The position numbers were made by a program, and so were the translations under genes. A stretch of 64,000 nt of DNA from NCBI GenBank assembly GCA_030248295.1, contig JASANH010000497.1, positions 62,001 through 126,000 of the forward strand, in the 5' to 3' direction. How positions within the stretch are numbered: the first letter of the stretch is position 1; each line of letters begins with the position of its first letter. Shown here piece after piece: positions 1-12,325 of this stretch. The DNA comes from Mesodorylaimus sp. YZB2_4 (Eukaryota; Nematoda; Enoplea; Dorylaimida; Dorylaimidae). Below the pieces are notes generated by a model. It saw only the letters and a list, made by a program, of their open reading frames with translations. It made no database searches and was not told the origin of the DNA.

Positions 1-2615
1 AAGAGTAGTTATTTAAATACAGAAAAGTGGAGATTGTTCTCGTCAAGTGTTCACATCTAGATGCGAAATGCTTTATAAGGAAAAACTGAATCATTTAGTT
101 AAATTCAGTTGACTGAATCTTTTGAGATACAGTTAACTGTAACTGAAACTGAATCTATTCGGAGATTCAGTTAACTTAACTGAAAGTGAAACTGAATCTT
201 TTTTCAAAACTGTATCAACGCTAGTTCGTTCCACGGACCCGCCTGATTGAATGATCTTCGCTCCAAACCTTTCCCGTGTTAATGCGGGGTGTCGATCGAA
301 TGCGTCCATGGACATCCTGCTGTGCAGAAGGTTCTACCCACAGAAAAGACGATTCCGCGCAAAAAGAGCGCAAAGATTCAGGAGATGTATAGGCGAAAGT
401 GAGCAAGCAATTTGTGGTTGATGACTATTAATATCGTTCGTTGTCCAGTTTGACTCTCGACCCAAACATCTCGGACTCAAAGTCAAATAAGTCATGTTAG
501 ATCTCGCTGTGTTGAACGAATGCGCACAATCACGGGTGCCATCAACCATAAGCTCGAGCAGTCGTGAAAAGAAGGATGAAATCAAAGAGCGAGCAGCTGC
601 CACGAAAGATGCGACATTGCCGCTCCACAATCGATTTGTCAGCCGGCTTCAAGGCCCCAATAGCCTATCACAATCCCTCAAGGCGCACTTATAGTCGACA
701 AAATTTCTACTCCCCGACGAACGGGAGCACACTTACGGATCAAACTGATGAGAGCTGGCGCGTCGCAGCGGCACAGTGTGCCAGTGTGCCATTTCGTTGC
801 AGTCGCGAAGCTTGTGTGCGCAGTGCCGCCCAAAAAATTCAAACAGTTGAAGATACACACGGCATTCTAGCTTTGGGGGAATTTTGCTGTCAGTACAGAC
901 GGATGAAAGCAATGTCTTTCGTGAGGATAGCTCTTTCATTTGCGTTGTCTGCAAATTTTTTGCATCGGCGTTTTGATAAGAAATAAAAAATTGCAAACAA
1001 CGGACAATTTAATCGACTAGAAATGATAACCTTTACCTACCAGTTTGTACCATATCAACAAAACATAAAATCTGCTTGAGCTAGATCAACAAATTCACAC
1101 TCCACCACTTATATTCTTTGGAGACACAGCAACTGTGGATCTGCTCATCGCATTCGCCCAGGCATTCTTGCTGCTCCCTCGTCCCTTCTACGAGCTAGTC
1201 ACTCCACGAGTATCAACAAACAAGTTCCCCATCGGTCAGGGTCCAAATCAGATTCTTGTTTAATTCCAAAAAAAAATAAATTATATTTACTTGCGTTCTT
1301 TCGGGACGCGCCTTTTTGCCAGCGAAGAGAAAAGACGGGGCACTGCTTATTTTGAAAAATTCAATGTTGCAAGGATGTCGTTGTTTTTGGGAACAAATCA
1401 TCGCCCACTCGTCAGCGTGGTCCGGGCTTGGGCAGACTCCCACTCGCTCCTCCACCATGAATCAAAGCCTCGAATGTGGCTATCGGTCGGGCGGGACACC
1501 ATTTAGCGGGCTCCAAGCGAAAGGGCATAGACGGAGTGAGAGTTCCGATGCCAAAATGGGACCCATTTTGGTGAGATTGATCGTGAGCATCACATTTTCT
1601 CGACTGATACTTGAAAGTATTTTTTAGTCTCTCCGTGCCTTCCCGCCCCGACCGATGCCCAAAGTCGGGGTTTTGATTTTGTGTGGAGGCACCTGAAAGC
1701 TAGTGCGAGTTTACCAGGGCCTGGAAGACGCTGACGAGTCGATCAGGTCTTCGTCTTCAGTGCCAGCAAGCTCTGGATCGCCACGTGCGCCACCAGCCTC
1801 GGCCTGACTTTGGCCTTGATCCCTGGCAGGTACCCTCCTGATGCAATCATGCCAGTGGGATTCACGAGTCGTTCACTCTGATTTTGTCAGTCAGTCGAAT
1901 GTGTACATTTGTGTTCGGCGTTCTCTTAATCTGCGCCCCGTCAATCCGTGCCCTGTCCACACGACCCCTTTCAATCCGTGCCTTTTCAATCGACTGAATC
2001 TCCAGACTGTCCGGGCGTAACAAGAGCGACACAAGAATGCTTATTGAGCGGGTGAAATTCAAATATTCGACAAGTTGCTCAGAGCGTCTGCGTCAGCGCC
2101 TTAGCTTCCCATAGCTTCCTCTGCTTATCGCGAAGTTACACCTGGTTCCGTCGTCTAATTGCACAGAAACATGGTTTAAGTCAAAGTATGGCGTACACGC
2201 CCGTGCCATCAATCTCCCCAAACATACGTAGGTTGCTCGCTGCTCACCTGCATCTCTCTCACGCCTAAGCGGACGCGGCGTTATGATTGAAAATGAACAA
2301 ACAAGTAATTTGGTTCTGATCGGTCACCTTTTTGAGCGTCTAATTAGATAGGCTCCGAGCGAGCACCTAATTTAGTGTAGCTCGTGCACTGATTGCTCTC
2401 CTCGCCCCAGCAGACCGAGCCAACTTATTGTCGGCAGCTAGCACCGAGAATCATCTGCTCTAATGTGCGCGTGAGACGGACAATGGTCGGTGTTCGAGAG
2501 TGGTCTCCTATCGATTTGATAATCGAGACGTTGAAAAAGTGTCATTTTTGAAAAACCAAGTCCAATTTCTTATGCTATTCGGACAGTTTCTTTAGAATCA
2601 CGGGTTAAGCGTAGA
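1..2615. other. No supported gene; short CAGTTAACTGAATC-type repeats at left end
   Basis: No open frame here has coding character or convincing splice context. Positions 96-206 hold several copies of a short motif (TGAATC, CAGTTAACTG) in both orientations, a small simple-repeat patch. The stretch just before 2616 probably contains the promoter and 5' UTR of the downstream zinc-finger gene, but I see no recognisable core promoter element. Confidence 0.4.
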
Positions 2616-5600
2616 ATGGCTGCGGGAACAGGTTCTTCATGGGCCGTCTTAGGAGAGCCGAATAAACATGGAGACACTTACCCTCAATTACATAAAAGGA
2701 CGGTGAGGAAGCTTGACGAGCCATTAGGCAGCCGAGAGTCAGAGCAGAGGGCGATTCTGATGACGACGGGTATGAGCACACGCTATAGTGCCCATTCCAT
2801 CGAGACCATATTGGCTATGAGACGACCGGATATCACACTTTATGGACACGGGGCCCGTGGTCCGGTCAACGCGGCTTGGAACTGGCGCTCGGCTTGCGAC
2901 GATTTTTGGCCAATCCAAGGAAAGGATCGCGTGGGTGCAAGCGTGGCCATGCCGCACGTTTGGTACAATCAGCAGCCCTACTGGCCCCACCAGTGGACTG
3001 GAATGAGTACGAAGGGGGCGCGTGTGATCCCTCCTCTAGGTCCACCCCTTTCAGATCCATTCGATTGCGTGCTGCCGATGGTTCCCTACCCATTATGGAC
3101 CCCGCCCGCCTACGACAACACAGCCGTATCGGGCTCCTCGACCAAATTCTGGGCGCGACCGAATGAGTCGACGATGGGTGTCGCGAGATACCGACAAATG
3201 ACGGGGCCGAAGCTGGAGTTGGAAAGACCTATAAAACAAGAAGAGCCATGCTTTCGGCCATCGCTGCACCGGATGATTCCTCAATTGAAAAGTGAATCGA
3301 TATTTCGGGCAGCGTCGGAGATGGAGGTAAGCAGCCCAGTCAGTCAGAGGAGCCATCCGCTTCTTCTAAATCGCACAAATTGATTTGAATGTGCTTACAC
3401 CAAAATCATTGATAGGAAAAACCTATAGTTCACATCCGAGTACACTAGTTTCCACTAGTGGTCGGGGTCTGTTCGAGGGGATGGTTGTTTCCACGAAGGT
3501 GCTCAACTCTACATGTAGCATACACATATACAAACGGCACTCGCCCCGCCCATCTGACGCTAGCCCGCACTCACTTGTGAAAAGTAGCTCATATTTGATT
3601 CCCATCCACAACCAACTGCCACAATTCCTAGTAACACACTCTCCCCCATGGGGGGCTGCTATTCGAGGGATCACCCGAGTCGAGCATGGCAGGCCGAGCG
3701 AACAGTGCACCTCAAATACATACGACGGCTGGCTGGGCTAGTATTCGAGGAAAGCAGTACTCGCTTCCCCGAACTCTTGGACGGACACGAGAGATGGCTC
3801 ATTTGTACTCTTTCTGATCGTGACTTTTGTCTTTTATGTCCTATCACCTCGAATGACCAACTCCCCCCCCCCCCCCCCAGCCTGTGTTTAGCAAAGTACG
3901 TGCGATACGCATTGCAAACTAAACTTGCTCTCAGGCTATTCTGCACATGATCGGCTCGTGATGGAATATTGAAATCGTAACAAAGTAGCTGTGTACAGCT
4001 CGATTCTAAAAGTGTCTCCATTGTGCCCTTTTGGCAGAGTGTGACCCGACTTCCGCAGCGAGGCTTTTGAGCAAACATGATAATTGCTAGGTACTGAACG
4101 AAATGACGGCGCAGGTATGTCAGCTGCTCATGTTTGTGAGATGTGCACTTCCAACTCGATGGTACTAGGCCGTGCCATGGCCTGCACTGCCCCCCCCCCA
4201 GGTTTGTCAGATCAGTGGGTCCCTTCGCAGTGGCATATTGTTCTGATCCGCCCTTTTCAGGTCTCTGATCGCCGGGACCCTCCTACTTTGGAAAATGTGG
4301 ATCGAGGTGAGAACGAGGTGAAAAAAGCAAGTGGAAAGAAGGAGACGCAGGCGTGTGAGAGCAAGCCATTCGTGTGCGACCAATGTGGCAAGGCATTCAA
4401 ACGTTCTTCAACCCTGACCACCCATTTGATGATACATTCCAACATCAGACCGTAAGTGCCGTCACTGCACTCGCTTACCTCTTGGCTCGAGTGAGAGGAT
4501 GGGAGACTGAGGCGGGTCGGGTGCGTCAAAGAGCAGTGTCTGGAACAAACATGACTGGGAAGTGGAACCCCGCCCAGGATGCTTACTGGCTGTGTACACT
4601 TCCAGGGCACCCGCGGTCTGTCAGTGCTGGCAGCAGATACTGATTCCGAGTCACCCGCTGCTCTGTCACAAGACGGGAGACATTTCCTTTCAGGTTTCAA
4701 TGCCCGTATTGTGAAAAACGTTTTCATCAAAAATCGGATATGAAGAAGCACACGTTCGTGCACACAGGTAACCACGCGCATGCACTCTGCACGAGAGTCA
4801 ACTTTAGCAGTCACATGTTGAGTGCAAAAAAGATCCATCAGAACTTTGAAGAAAAGTCCAAAGTGCAACCTTTTTGTGTACTTAATCAGAAAAAACGCAA
4901 GATCTATACGTTATATTGATTCTTAAAACAGAAGGCGCGAATTTTAAATTTGCCACATGATATGTTTGGTCAAGTATGAAGATGAGTAATAAGTTTTAGA
5001 TTGGCGCGCTCCGATCTAGGAATGCACATATTAGGGTAAGGATGCCATTAACGGCATTACTGTTTGGCTGCCCGGGAAAGGATTGGTTCATAGTTTGTTC
5101 AATTGTGGCATTCTTCTTCCGAAAACTTGAGATCATGTCATGACTCAGGGGAAATGGTGCATGTTGCCGTGGACTGAATCTGCAACTAGTCTCGCAGCCT
5201 GCATGGTGTAGCGGTGAAGGGCGTGCCACAGTTTGCTCGGCGGACGTGGAACCTGGTCGTCCCCGAGTTCAACTCTGGCAATCAGGGAACTTGGTCATGT
5301 TGCCTCTGCGTATCGCACGCCCCGCGGTGGGGACTCGCCCTCCCGTAGAGGCCTTGCGGGGTGGGGGCTCACGGGGCACGGGCCGGTATGGTCACCCCAC
5401 GGGGTAATCCCCCAAATCGCGGAGCAGCGACCAACACCCGCTCTTGCCCGCATGCATCCCGGATGGGTAAAGGGCCAGAAAACGACCATCCCCTGGACCG
5501 ACCAGGATGGGTGACAGGCGGCTGTTTTGACTAGCATTCATAGCAGTACCCCAGAGCCAGGCGTGCACGGCCACCGATGGACTCACCCTCGCTGGGGACC

Positions 5601-6324
5601 CTCTGGGAAGCCTCGATCACTGTCTCCCTCTCGCCACGGCCAACCTGGCGCCAGAGTTACAGAAATGTCCCGCCCTTGAGCAAAAAAGGTTTTCTGGGGG
5701 TTTTGGGGGTCAGGATTCGGCTTTTGAAAAATGGGTTTGGGGTTGGGTTTTCGGTTGAACTTTGAACCCATTGCACAAACCCCAACTGAGCCACCGCGGC
5801 TCCTTACTCGCGATCAAATACAGTTTCAAAGTATACAAAGCTCAGTTAGTGTGTGCGTTTTCGCATATCCATGTGCCACGAAAGCATCTTTTACTTCAAT
5901 ACTGAGTCACACTCGCTAGCGCGCGTGGGTGCACTAGCCACGTTTTCTATGTCGAGACTGTAAAAACTAATTGCTCGTTAAAGGAACGTGCGGATGTTGC
6001 AGCCAGGTGTGCAGTGTATGCAAACTGCAGGCTAGCTAGGCGAGGTTGAGTGCAGTGTACACATCGAGGTCTACTCGGCTCATACAGTATGCTGCACACA
6101 CCCGCCTTTCATTATTTTCAGGCGAGAAACCGCACAAGTGCAACGTGTGCGGAAAATCATTTAGTCAGTCTTCAAATTTGATCACCCATAAACGAAAACA
6201 CGCCACCCAAGGTTTACGACCCGCTTACTCGTGCGCAGTATGTCAACGCGCGTTCCAACGCAAGGTCGACCTGAGGAAACATCAAAATCGGGAAGGCGAT
6301 CATGTGAAGCAGACGACGGCGTGA
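2616..6324 (+). CDS. Gfi-1/senseless/PAG-3 family C2H2 zinc-finger transcription factor
   Basis: Nuclear DNA-binding factor, by homology a repressor involved in neural or sensory cell fate. Exons 2616-3326, 4261-4451, 4694-4767 and 6122-6324 join in phase to 392 codons plus TGA. Four C2H2 fingers match the last four of Gfi-1: [14 protein letters not shown] in finger 1, [20 protein letters not shown] spanning fingers 2-3, [14 protein letters not shown] in finger 3, [10 protein letters not shown] in finger 4. The 237-residue N-terminal exon lacks the vertebrate SNAG start. It has an eh1/octapeptide-like HSIETIL at residues 60-66 and two possible sumoylation motifs (IKQE, LKSE). The start ATG is the first in a long open frame. 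The finger exons are certain. The link to the N-terminal exon rests on a GTAAGC donor, a CCCTTTTCAG acceptor and phase 0. In finger 4 the zinc-binding histidines are six residues apart. Confidence 0.9.
3866..3879. repeat. Poly-C tract
   Basis: Homopolymer of about 14 C in intron 1 of the zinc-finger gene. Similar G/C homopolymers occur near 4191, 11829, 39371 and 56541. They are likely polymorphic in length and are weak points for assembly. Confidence 0.8.
5198..5290 (+). repeat. tRNA-derived SINE-like head
   Basis: Contains an A-box-like TGGTGTAGCGGTGAAGG and, about 60 bases on, a B-box-like GAGTTCAACTC, the internal pol III promoter arrangement of tRNA-derived SINEs. The intervening sequence does not fold as a canonical tRNA. 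A GC-rich body follows to about 5560. It lies in intron 3 of the zinc-finger gene. Confidence 0.5.
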
Positions 6325-6535
6325 TTGAAATATTCTTCAAACGGTAAGGCCACAGATTCATTCAATATGACATTTTTATTGCATTATCGATATTTTATCC
6401 GATCTTCTTTTTCTAGGCATATAAACCACCGTTAACAGCCAAGGAAAGCCTTTGTCTGAAACCCGCTTTCACACCCTTTTGCCATTAGATGACCATGGCT
6501 ACACTAGCGGACTTTGAGGGCACCTGCGACTGGCT

Positions 6536-6698
6536 GGGCCCAGTTTCACCGAGGCACTGACAGTGTCATGAACATTTCAAGTAACCTTGTCCTACTCTCA
6601 CCAAAAAACTCCTCGGGCCAGCTGAGGGGCGCCTATCAGCCTTCCAGTGCCAAGCAACCAGTCACTTGTGGGATTGTAACTTGGTGAAACTTGGCCCC
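6536..6698. mobile_element. Short TIR element, hAT-like ends
   Basis: The left end reads GGGCCCAGTTTCACC and the right end GGTGAAACTTGGCCCC, a near-perfect inverted pair 163 bp apart with no coding capacity. The ends resemble those of the larger fold-back at 15071-15356, whose CAGTTTCACC-type termini suggest the same superfamily. No clear target-site duplication is visible. Confidence 0.5.
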
Positions 6699-8109
6699 GT
6701 TTAGTTGGCTGGAGTCCAGCCAGCGACCAGTTCATGTTCATATTGCAATGGGGAGCGCGTGTGTGCGGTCGGGTAGTTTGGTTTTTAGTGCCGAATTATC
6801 TCTAATATTTAAATCTCTTACGAAATTCAAAAATAGTCTCTTTTTTTGGAACTGAAGCATGACCAAGCTGCCCGACCCTTTGTAAGCTTACACGTGCGCT
6901 ATGCGTCGAAATACGAACTATTAGGGTGTTCAACCGGGGGAGGACGACTGTCCTCATATTCTACTACTTGAACTGGCTTGACCCCAGCTGGCTGAACTGG
7001 TTTCTAGTTGTTTCAGGAGCCCGTTCGAAGCCTTGAGTGTAGCCATGAGTAATAATGGCATTTTGGGGGTCTCTACTGTATGTGCCCTGTTCACATGTGC
7101 TAGTTTTTGGATACATAAATCCCAAATATCTCATTAGTCTGGTGGTGGAGGGGATTAGAGGGCTGATATTGTAGAGCGGCCTGTTTGATTTTGACATGGC
7201 ACAATGAAGCAACAAGTGTGTGTAAAATATAGTTTCAGACAGCGGTCTCAGGCAACAGGCGAAGCAACTGCGGCATTGAAGCAACTATGCATCTTAGGCA
7301 ACTGAGGAATCGTCTATCAGACACTGAATTTTTCACACACTAGCGAGATAATGTAGAGGATGACTGGTTAAGTGATGAGCACGATTACCTCACTTGAAAT
7401 CCTAGATCCCCTTACTTGCATCCCCAGGGGTGAGACTGATGTGAGAAATATTGTATGCATACTCGTAAGATTCGTGCAGAGTACCCGCTGATTTTCTTCT
7501 CAACTTGTCATTCTATATCATTTTTATTGCCGCTAATAAAAGCCTGATAAACACTTTTCACGTGGACCTGAAAGTGCCTTGACCTTAAGTCCTCACTTGT
7601 ATCCCCGAATCCCATCTTTTGAGGTCGTAGGGTCCGTGGGGCAACAAGTGACCATCTTCTGCAGCTATTGACACTCCCCTGTACCAAACCCACTGTTCTG
7701 ACCCTGGAATAGTCGAGTAACCCCTGATCGTTGGGCCTGTTTCCTGAAAACCATTTTTGTTTCCTTGTTTATCCAAGAAGGGTCTGTTCTGCCCTTTTCC
7801 AGCGGGATCTGCCATCGACCCAGGTTCAATCAACTTTTTCGTTGAGTCGTTTGATTACTGTTCGATAAGATATCGATATGTTTCATCGATAAATATTGAT
7901 ATCAGGCGATTCGAACTTTAGTCTGGTCATTCGACTGCGGGTGACTCCCACAAATAAGACCGGGAAAATCTGCACATAAGCATCTATGATGCATGGAACA
8001 ACACATGGTGACAGTCTCCTCACTGGAGCACACTTTTCAGTCATACAGCTTCTTGAAACTTTTAAAGAAGATGCTTCTAAGGAGTTGCAAACATAGAGAA
8101 TTTTTGTGT

Positions 8110-8380
8110 GTTTTTGTGTTGCCCACTTGAGCGGGACTCGGTTTCGCCCATGGAGCACCTGCGCGCGAGGGCATCCCGGACTGGGCCAGCTGGGAAGCCT
8201 GTCAGTGTCGGGCTTCTGTGTCCATTGGGAGCACCTGGACGGTGGGTACAGGGGGAGCCATCTCGGGCCAGCGAGGGTTCATGGGTTTCTAAACTGACCT
8301 GAGCAGGAATTGAACTGGGGGCTGGCCCAGACACTTTCCACCAAGCCCATTAGCCATGCCAAAGGCCAGGCAGTGCCCTG
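8110..8380 (-). repeat. tRNA-derived SINE-like element
   Basis: Read on the minus strand it has an A-box-like TGGCTAATGGG and a B-box-like AGTTCAATTCC at tRNA-like spacing, followed by a GC-rich body. This is consistent with a tRNA-derived SINE, not an active tRNA gene. Confidence 0.45.
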
Positions 8381-8397
8381 GTTGCTAGGTATCATTT

Positions 8398-8704
8398 CTT
8401 AAACTCAATTTTACACACCCCAGGCGAGACTGCTCTTCCGATGATGCCACGCAACACTGCCGTTTCGACAAAAAGGGGCTACCAATCGGAGGGGCTCGCA
8501 TGACTTTATGCCCAAAATCACTGGCTCGCACCGACACGAGCGCCCCCTGGCGGAAGGAAACACTGGAAATCTATCATGAATCGTTATTGGACCAAATTAG
8601 CTGCCTGCTACGTCCAGCGTCCGTGCCAGGCCAGTTCCAGTGCTGCATATTGGCATCATGGGCAGATGACCAGTCTTGCACGTGTGTGTAAAATACGGTT
8701 TCAG
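8398..8704. mobile_element. MITE, TIR family A
   Basis: Non-coding segment bounded by degenerate family-A inverted termini: a left end like CTTAAACTCAATTTTACACA and a right end GTGTGTAAAATACGGTTTCA. The consensus terminus CTGAAACYATATTTTACAC recurs at 24861, 32817, 38394 and 50778. This copy is more diverged and longer than the 149-159 bp copies. Confidence 0.5.
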
Positions 8705-8915
8705 ACGAGGCGTTGATTAGCTGGTAACGGTGGATGTGATCACTCATAGGCGACCTATTATCCGTATATTATCTCAGTCAGTAGTCAATATTCAGTTGTT
8801 CTCTAGACGATAGGAATTGTGTGTGCTGTAGTGCATTTTCTGTTATCTGTCATTGGTGTTGTCTCGTGTAGCACCGTCCAGTAAACTGCACCAATCTGGT
8901 CATACCTGCCGGCAG

Positions 8916-9008
8916 CCCCTCATTTATTTAAAAAAAATGCGCAGAAAACCGTTTCATAAAATGGCCAAATCGAAAAACCCGAACCCAAAATCGTATATAA
9001 ATGAGGGG
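8916..9008. mobile_element. Small TIR element
   Basis: A 93 bp AT-rich segment with inverted ends CCCCTCATTTAT and ATAAATGAGGGG. It is too short to code and is probably a MITE fragment. It lies immediately downstream of the stop of the secreted-protein gene and may be in its 3' UTR. Confidence 0.45.
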
Positions 9009-9033
9009 GCAATGTAGGAAAAAGTTACTGAAC

Positions 9034-11215
9034 TCATGAATGCCGGGTTACAAAAAAATGAAAACTAAAGAAAAAGGTGAAAATGGGAAAAATATTGAAT
9101 GATATTCTGGAAGCTGCGGATGTTGTTGAGGTTTGATAGGAAGGGGCGCCTGTGCCATCGAAACGTTCTTCGTTCGGTCCATCCGCATCGTCGCGTCGTC
9201 TGGCCTGGGTGGTGGTTGCATTATGGAGCTCGCTCGAATCCCACTCGATCAGTGTCTTGTTGGTGGCCGTGCGAGATGGTACGAAAACGGATGGAATCCC
9301 GCGGCCGATCGTGTTCATGAACGACTGGCAGTCGGGGACGAGCGAGGCGATCGTCTGGTCGTCGACAGCCAAACGGATGCTGGCGAACGAGGCATTGGCG
9401 ATGGATCGGATCAAGTCGTAGGGAGCGTCACCGCACGTCTGGCGAACCAGTGGGAACAAACAGAATAGTTGCACATTGGACATGCTAGAATTGGAAAGAA
9501 CGCATCAGGTTGCGGACTGTGTTCGAGTCCTAGTCTATGCTATTATCTGAAGTTTGAGGCAAATGAGATTTGAAAGGGGGATGTATTGAGAGAGCACTCC
9601 GAAAGTGGGAGTGAGTAAAAGCTGGTTGCGGCTAGAAAATATGCTATAGGCATACGATTGGAGAAGACCTCGAGCTTGCCTGCAGTATTCGTTCAAAAGT
9701 GTATAATTGAGAGTGGCTGGCGCTATCAATCGAGTCGCAGACGCCAATGCATTTTCATTATCCGTCATGCACACATGTTGAAACATTTCTGTCTTTTTGA
9801 TCAAACAAGGAAGCGATTCATCGAAATCTAAAAACAGAAGAGTCGAAATTAGGGCGATTCGAATGTGATATCTTGTACGATGTGTAAAAACTAAGCGCCC
9901 AGAGGCGTGGGTTCGACTCCCACTCAGGACTGAGGTTTGCTTGGCTATTAGGCTGGCTTAGGCTAATATTAGGCCTATCCCTGCCGAGGCCTGGGAACAA
10001 ATTTCTACTCCTAATTTCATGTTTCACATCTTCCTCCTCGATAACTGATCAAAGTGATGAAATACTTACCAGGCTGCCTATGAGTGCAGACCTCGGTGAA
10101 TACGGGCGAAGCCTCCAGCGCCGCTGCGTTCATGTCGTTGCTGGCTTGGCACCCTCGCAAGCATTTGCTGTAACCGGCGTACAGGCTGCAACAAAGAAGG
10201 TTCTTGGTGTGTAGTCCACCAATGAATTATTTAGTGATAAGGAATTTACCTGCAACTACATGTTAGACCTATCCTATTCCAGAACGCCTTCACTGCCGGG
10301 GTCACAGAGCAGGGCAAGCAGGTGTTTAGGTGCACTGCTTATGCCTGTGGTACTCCATGAATCCATCGTGGATCCACTCCATTTCAATTGGACTCCAAGA
10401 GCATTCCACTCGGTACGTCCAAGTTTTCAGGTGCACTGGTGATATTGAGAGTGGCAGTCATGGAGACAGCAAGAAACCTAGGGACCTACAGACGGACGTT
10501 GGGCTCATCATAGTGCCCCGCATCAGTATGCTGTCCTATGATTGTTGGTGAGTCAGGCTGGTTCCTCAAAGTTAAGGCGTCTCCTCAATGTCATCCCACA
10601 TCAGTGCACGTCCTGGGAAACGGTCCCTGATCCTGACTCATGTTTTGACTGACAAGCCCCAAAGGCCCAGAGTAGTTTCCTATGGGCAACTAGAAACTAT
10701 AAACTGACTTACGAGCACATGATGTTGAAGATGGTCTTCTCGCCCATGATGATCGCCTTGATCATGTTCTCAGTCGGCACACCGAAGCCGATTGTTTTGC
10801 TCCACGCTTGCGCCTGCGACAAGATGCATCGAACCGGGCATGTCGTGTTCGACGTGAACGGTAGATCGGACGGCCCTGGCAACGTCGGGATCAACGTCGA
10901 ATTCATTGCATCAGCTTGTCGCCGATATCGGAGTGGCTTAGCGCATGCGACAGCCATCAACGCTAGAAAAGAAAGATGGGTATAACCAGTGTCCAAGCAT
11001 GGTGGGGGTGCGGACCAAGTGATCAGATTGCGAGGAGCTGTGAATGTCACCCGTCAGGATGATGTTTCAGCCATGCCAGGAATTTGGGTGTAGCGCAAAA
11101 GCTCGACAGGTGGCGGGGTGGAAGTCACTCCCTCCACTAGTAGCAAGCAGAGATTACAGGCCCAGCAGACCCGCGTCAGCTTACCCACAAAAAAGGTGAA
11201 GAATCGGCAAATCAT
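9034..11215 (-). CDS. Secreted, Cys-containing orphan protein with probable GPI-type tail
   Basis: Five exons (minus order 11215-11185, 10962-10713, 10185-10070, 9827-9680, 9484-9034) join in phase to 331 codons plus stop. The first two exons encode a textbook signal peptide, MICRFFTFFVALMAVACA, cut before KPLRYRR. The body has paired cysteines and N-glycosylation sequons such as NSTL and NTTC. The Cys spacing (CPVRC, then CLRGC, then a Cys-poor helix-rich tail) is loosely like nematode chondroitin-proteoglycan-4 domains, but I do not assign it. The end is SAAS followed by a long Phe-rich hydrophobic run, as in GPI-attachment signals or a tail anchor. Intron 4 uses a GC donor (CAG/GCAAGC), the only choice that keeps the frame. 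Function unknown; probably extracellular or cell-surface. Confidence 0.75.
9890..9935 (+). repeat. tRNA B-box-like remnant
   Basis: GTGGGTTCGACTCCCACTC is a strong T-arm/B-box motif inside intron 3 of the secreted-protein gene. No complete tRNA cloverleaf can be drawn around it, so it is read as a SINE remnant. Confidence 0.4.
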
Positions 11216-11504
11216 GGCTCGATTGACTGGACCAGACGTAGCTCGAATGACTGCCCAAACACACGGTAGACGATGGAGTAGAGTATGGCCAACAGCCGAA
11301 CGAGCAACCCAGCCGACCAGCACGACGAACCGAACGTCTAATGAGTAAGGAATGGGCGAGTTGTCATAGGTCGATTCGGAAAAACCAGTCAAAGACTGGA
11401 ACCGGTCTCTCGAGCCGCCAGAACAAAACATTGCTCAGTCTGATTTTTTACCTTGCAAGTCAAAAGGGCAGGCGATTCTTTGAAAGAGCATAGGCAAATA
11501 GTCA

Positions 11505-11661
11505 TCAGTGTGACTGGACCAGACATGACCTCCTAGCAAACTCATGTGATTTGCATAGATCTAGTAGGTCGATACGAATGAGTGGAATGAATGTGGTGAC
11601 AGAGTCGATCATGCTGCACATTGTGTTTGGAGAGGACCATGAAATGTTGCCTGCGTACATT
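11505..11661 (-). CDS. Possible terminal exon of an unidentified gene
   Basis: On the minus strand a TGTGTGCAG acceptor is followed by 51 codons with protein-like composition (YAGNISWSSPNTMC, then FIPLIRIDLLDLC) and a stop. No partner exon could be found upstream. It may be the 3' end of a second small secreted protein or a chance frame. Confidence 0.2.
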
Positions 11662-12289
11662 CTGCACACAAAAACAAGGTCATACCAAGAAAAACAATCC
11701 TCATCGTTATCATATTTTATTCTTGCGCAAACGCGTGTGAGCACTAGAAACATAAAACACAGCTCACGCGTTGAAAAGATACTGCTGGCCCCTGAATGCA
11801 AAGACGGAGAGGATGCCTGTTGGTTTAGGGGGGGGGGGGGTCGACCTGGTGCCGTGCTGTGCCATACTTGTGTGAAACTTGCACGTACCAAAATTATCCA
11901 TTGCCTCACCTTGACCTCCTTGCTTACATTTTAGCGTATGCCTACGGCACGTGGTAGGCGACCGCCGGAGACTGTGCATCCGATTTCGTTGCAATCGCGA
12001 GCAGTCGAAGCAGAGCCAGAAAGGCCAGTCTCCCAAAGCATACTGGTCTCAACGTATGCCCACCACCCTGACCATATCAGGTCATGTAAAAATCATCAGC
12101 GAGCAGCACGATCTCAAAACGCACTGAATCTGCAGATACTTGCGCTGTCAACCAGCCCTTGGTGCGTAGGCGATGTGGCTACACATTTGTGTTGCATTGC
12201 ACACTTCGTTTCTCTGTCTCTCACCACTCGAGTGCAAGAATTTGCTAACAGTAAGCGACGAGTAACCCATGACTGGACTGGTGATTACA

Positions 12290-12325
12290 GCCAGGGGCGC
12301 GGGTTCGATCCCCCCTCGGAGATCA
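12290..12325 (+). repeat. tRNA B-box-like remnant
   Basis: GCGGGTTCGATCCCCCCTC resembles a tRNA T-arm. It sits in sequence without a complete tRNA fold and is interpreted as a degraded SINE head upstream of the dynein light-chain gene. Confidence 0.35.

Larger units (their letters stand above)
6325..9033. other. Gene-free, mobile-element-rich interval
   Basis: No convincing exons. The interval holds a TIR fold-back (6536-6698), a lone family-A terminus near 7212-7233, a tRNA-like SINE on the minus strand (about 8110-8380), a family-A MITE (8398-8704) and a small TIR element (8916-9008), each described separately. It separates the convergent zinc-finger gene and secreted-protein gene, so it should also contain both 3' UTRs. 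Confidence 0.5.

Noticed and set aside
2866-3166. Overlapping frames in the zinc-finger first exon
   Set aside because: The phase-0 frame ending at the GTAAGC donor is longer and joins in phase to the finger exons.
11054-11431. 125-codon minus-strand frame upstream of the secreted-protein gene
   Set aside because: It overlaps the better-supported signal-peptide exon in another frame and lacks splice partners.
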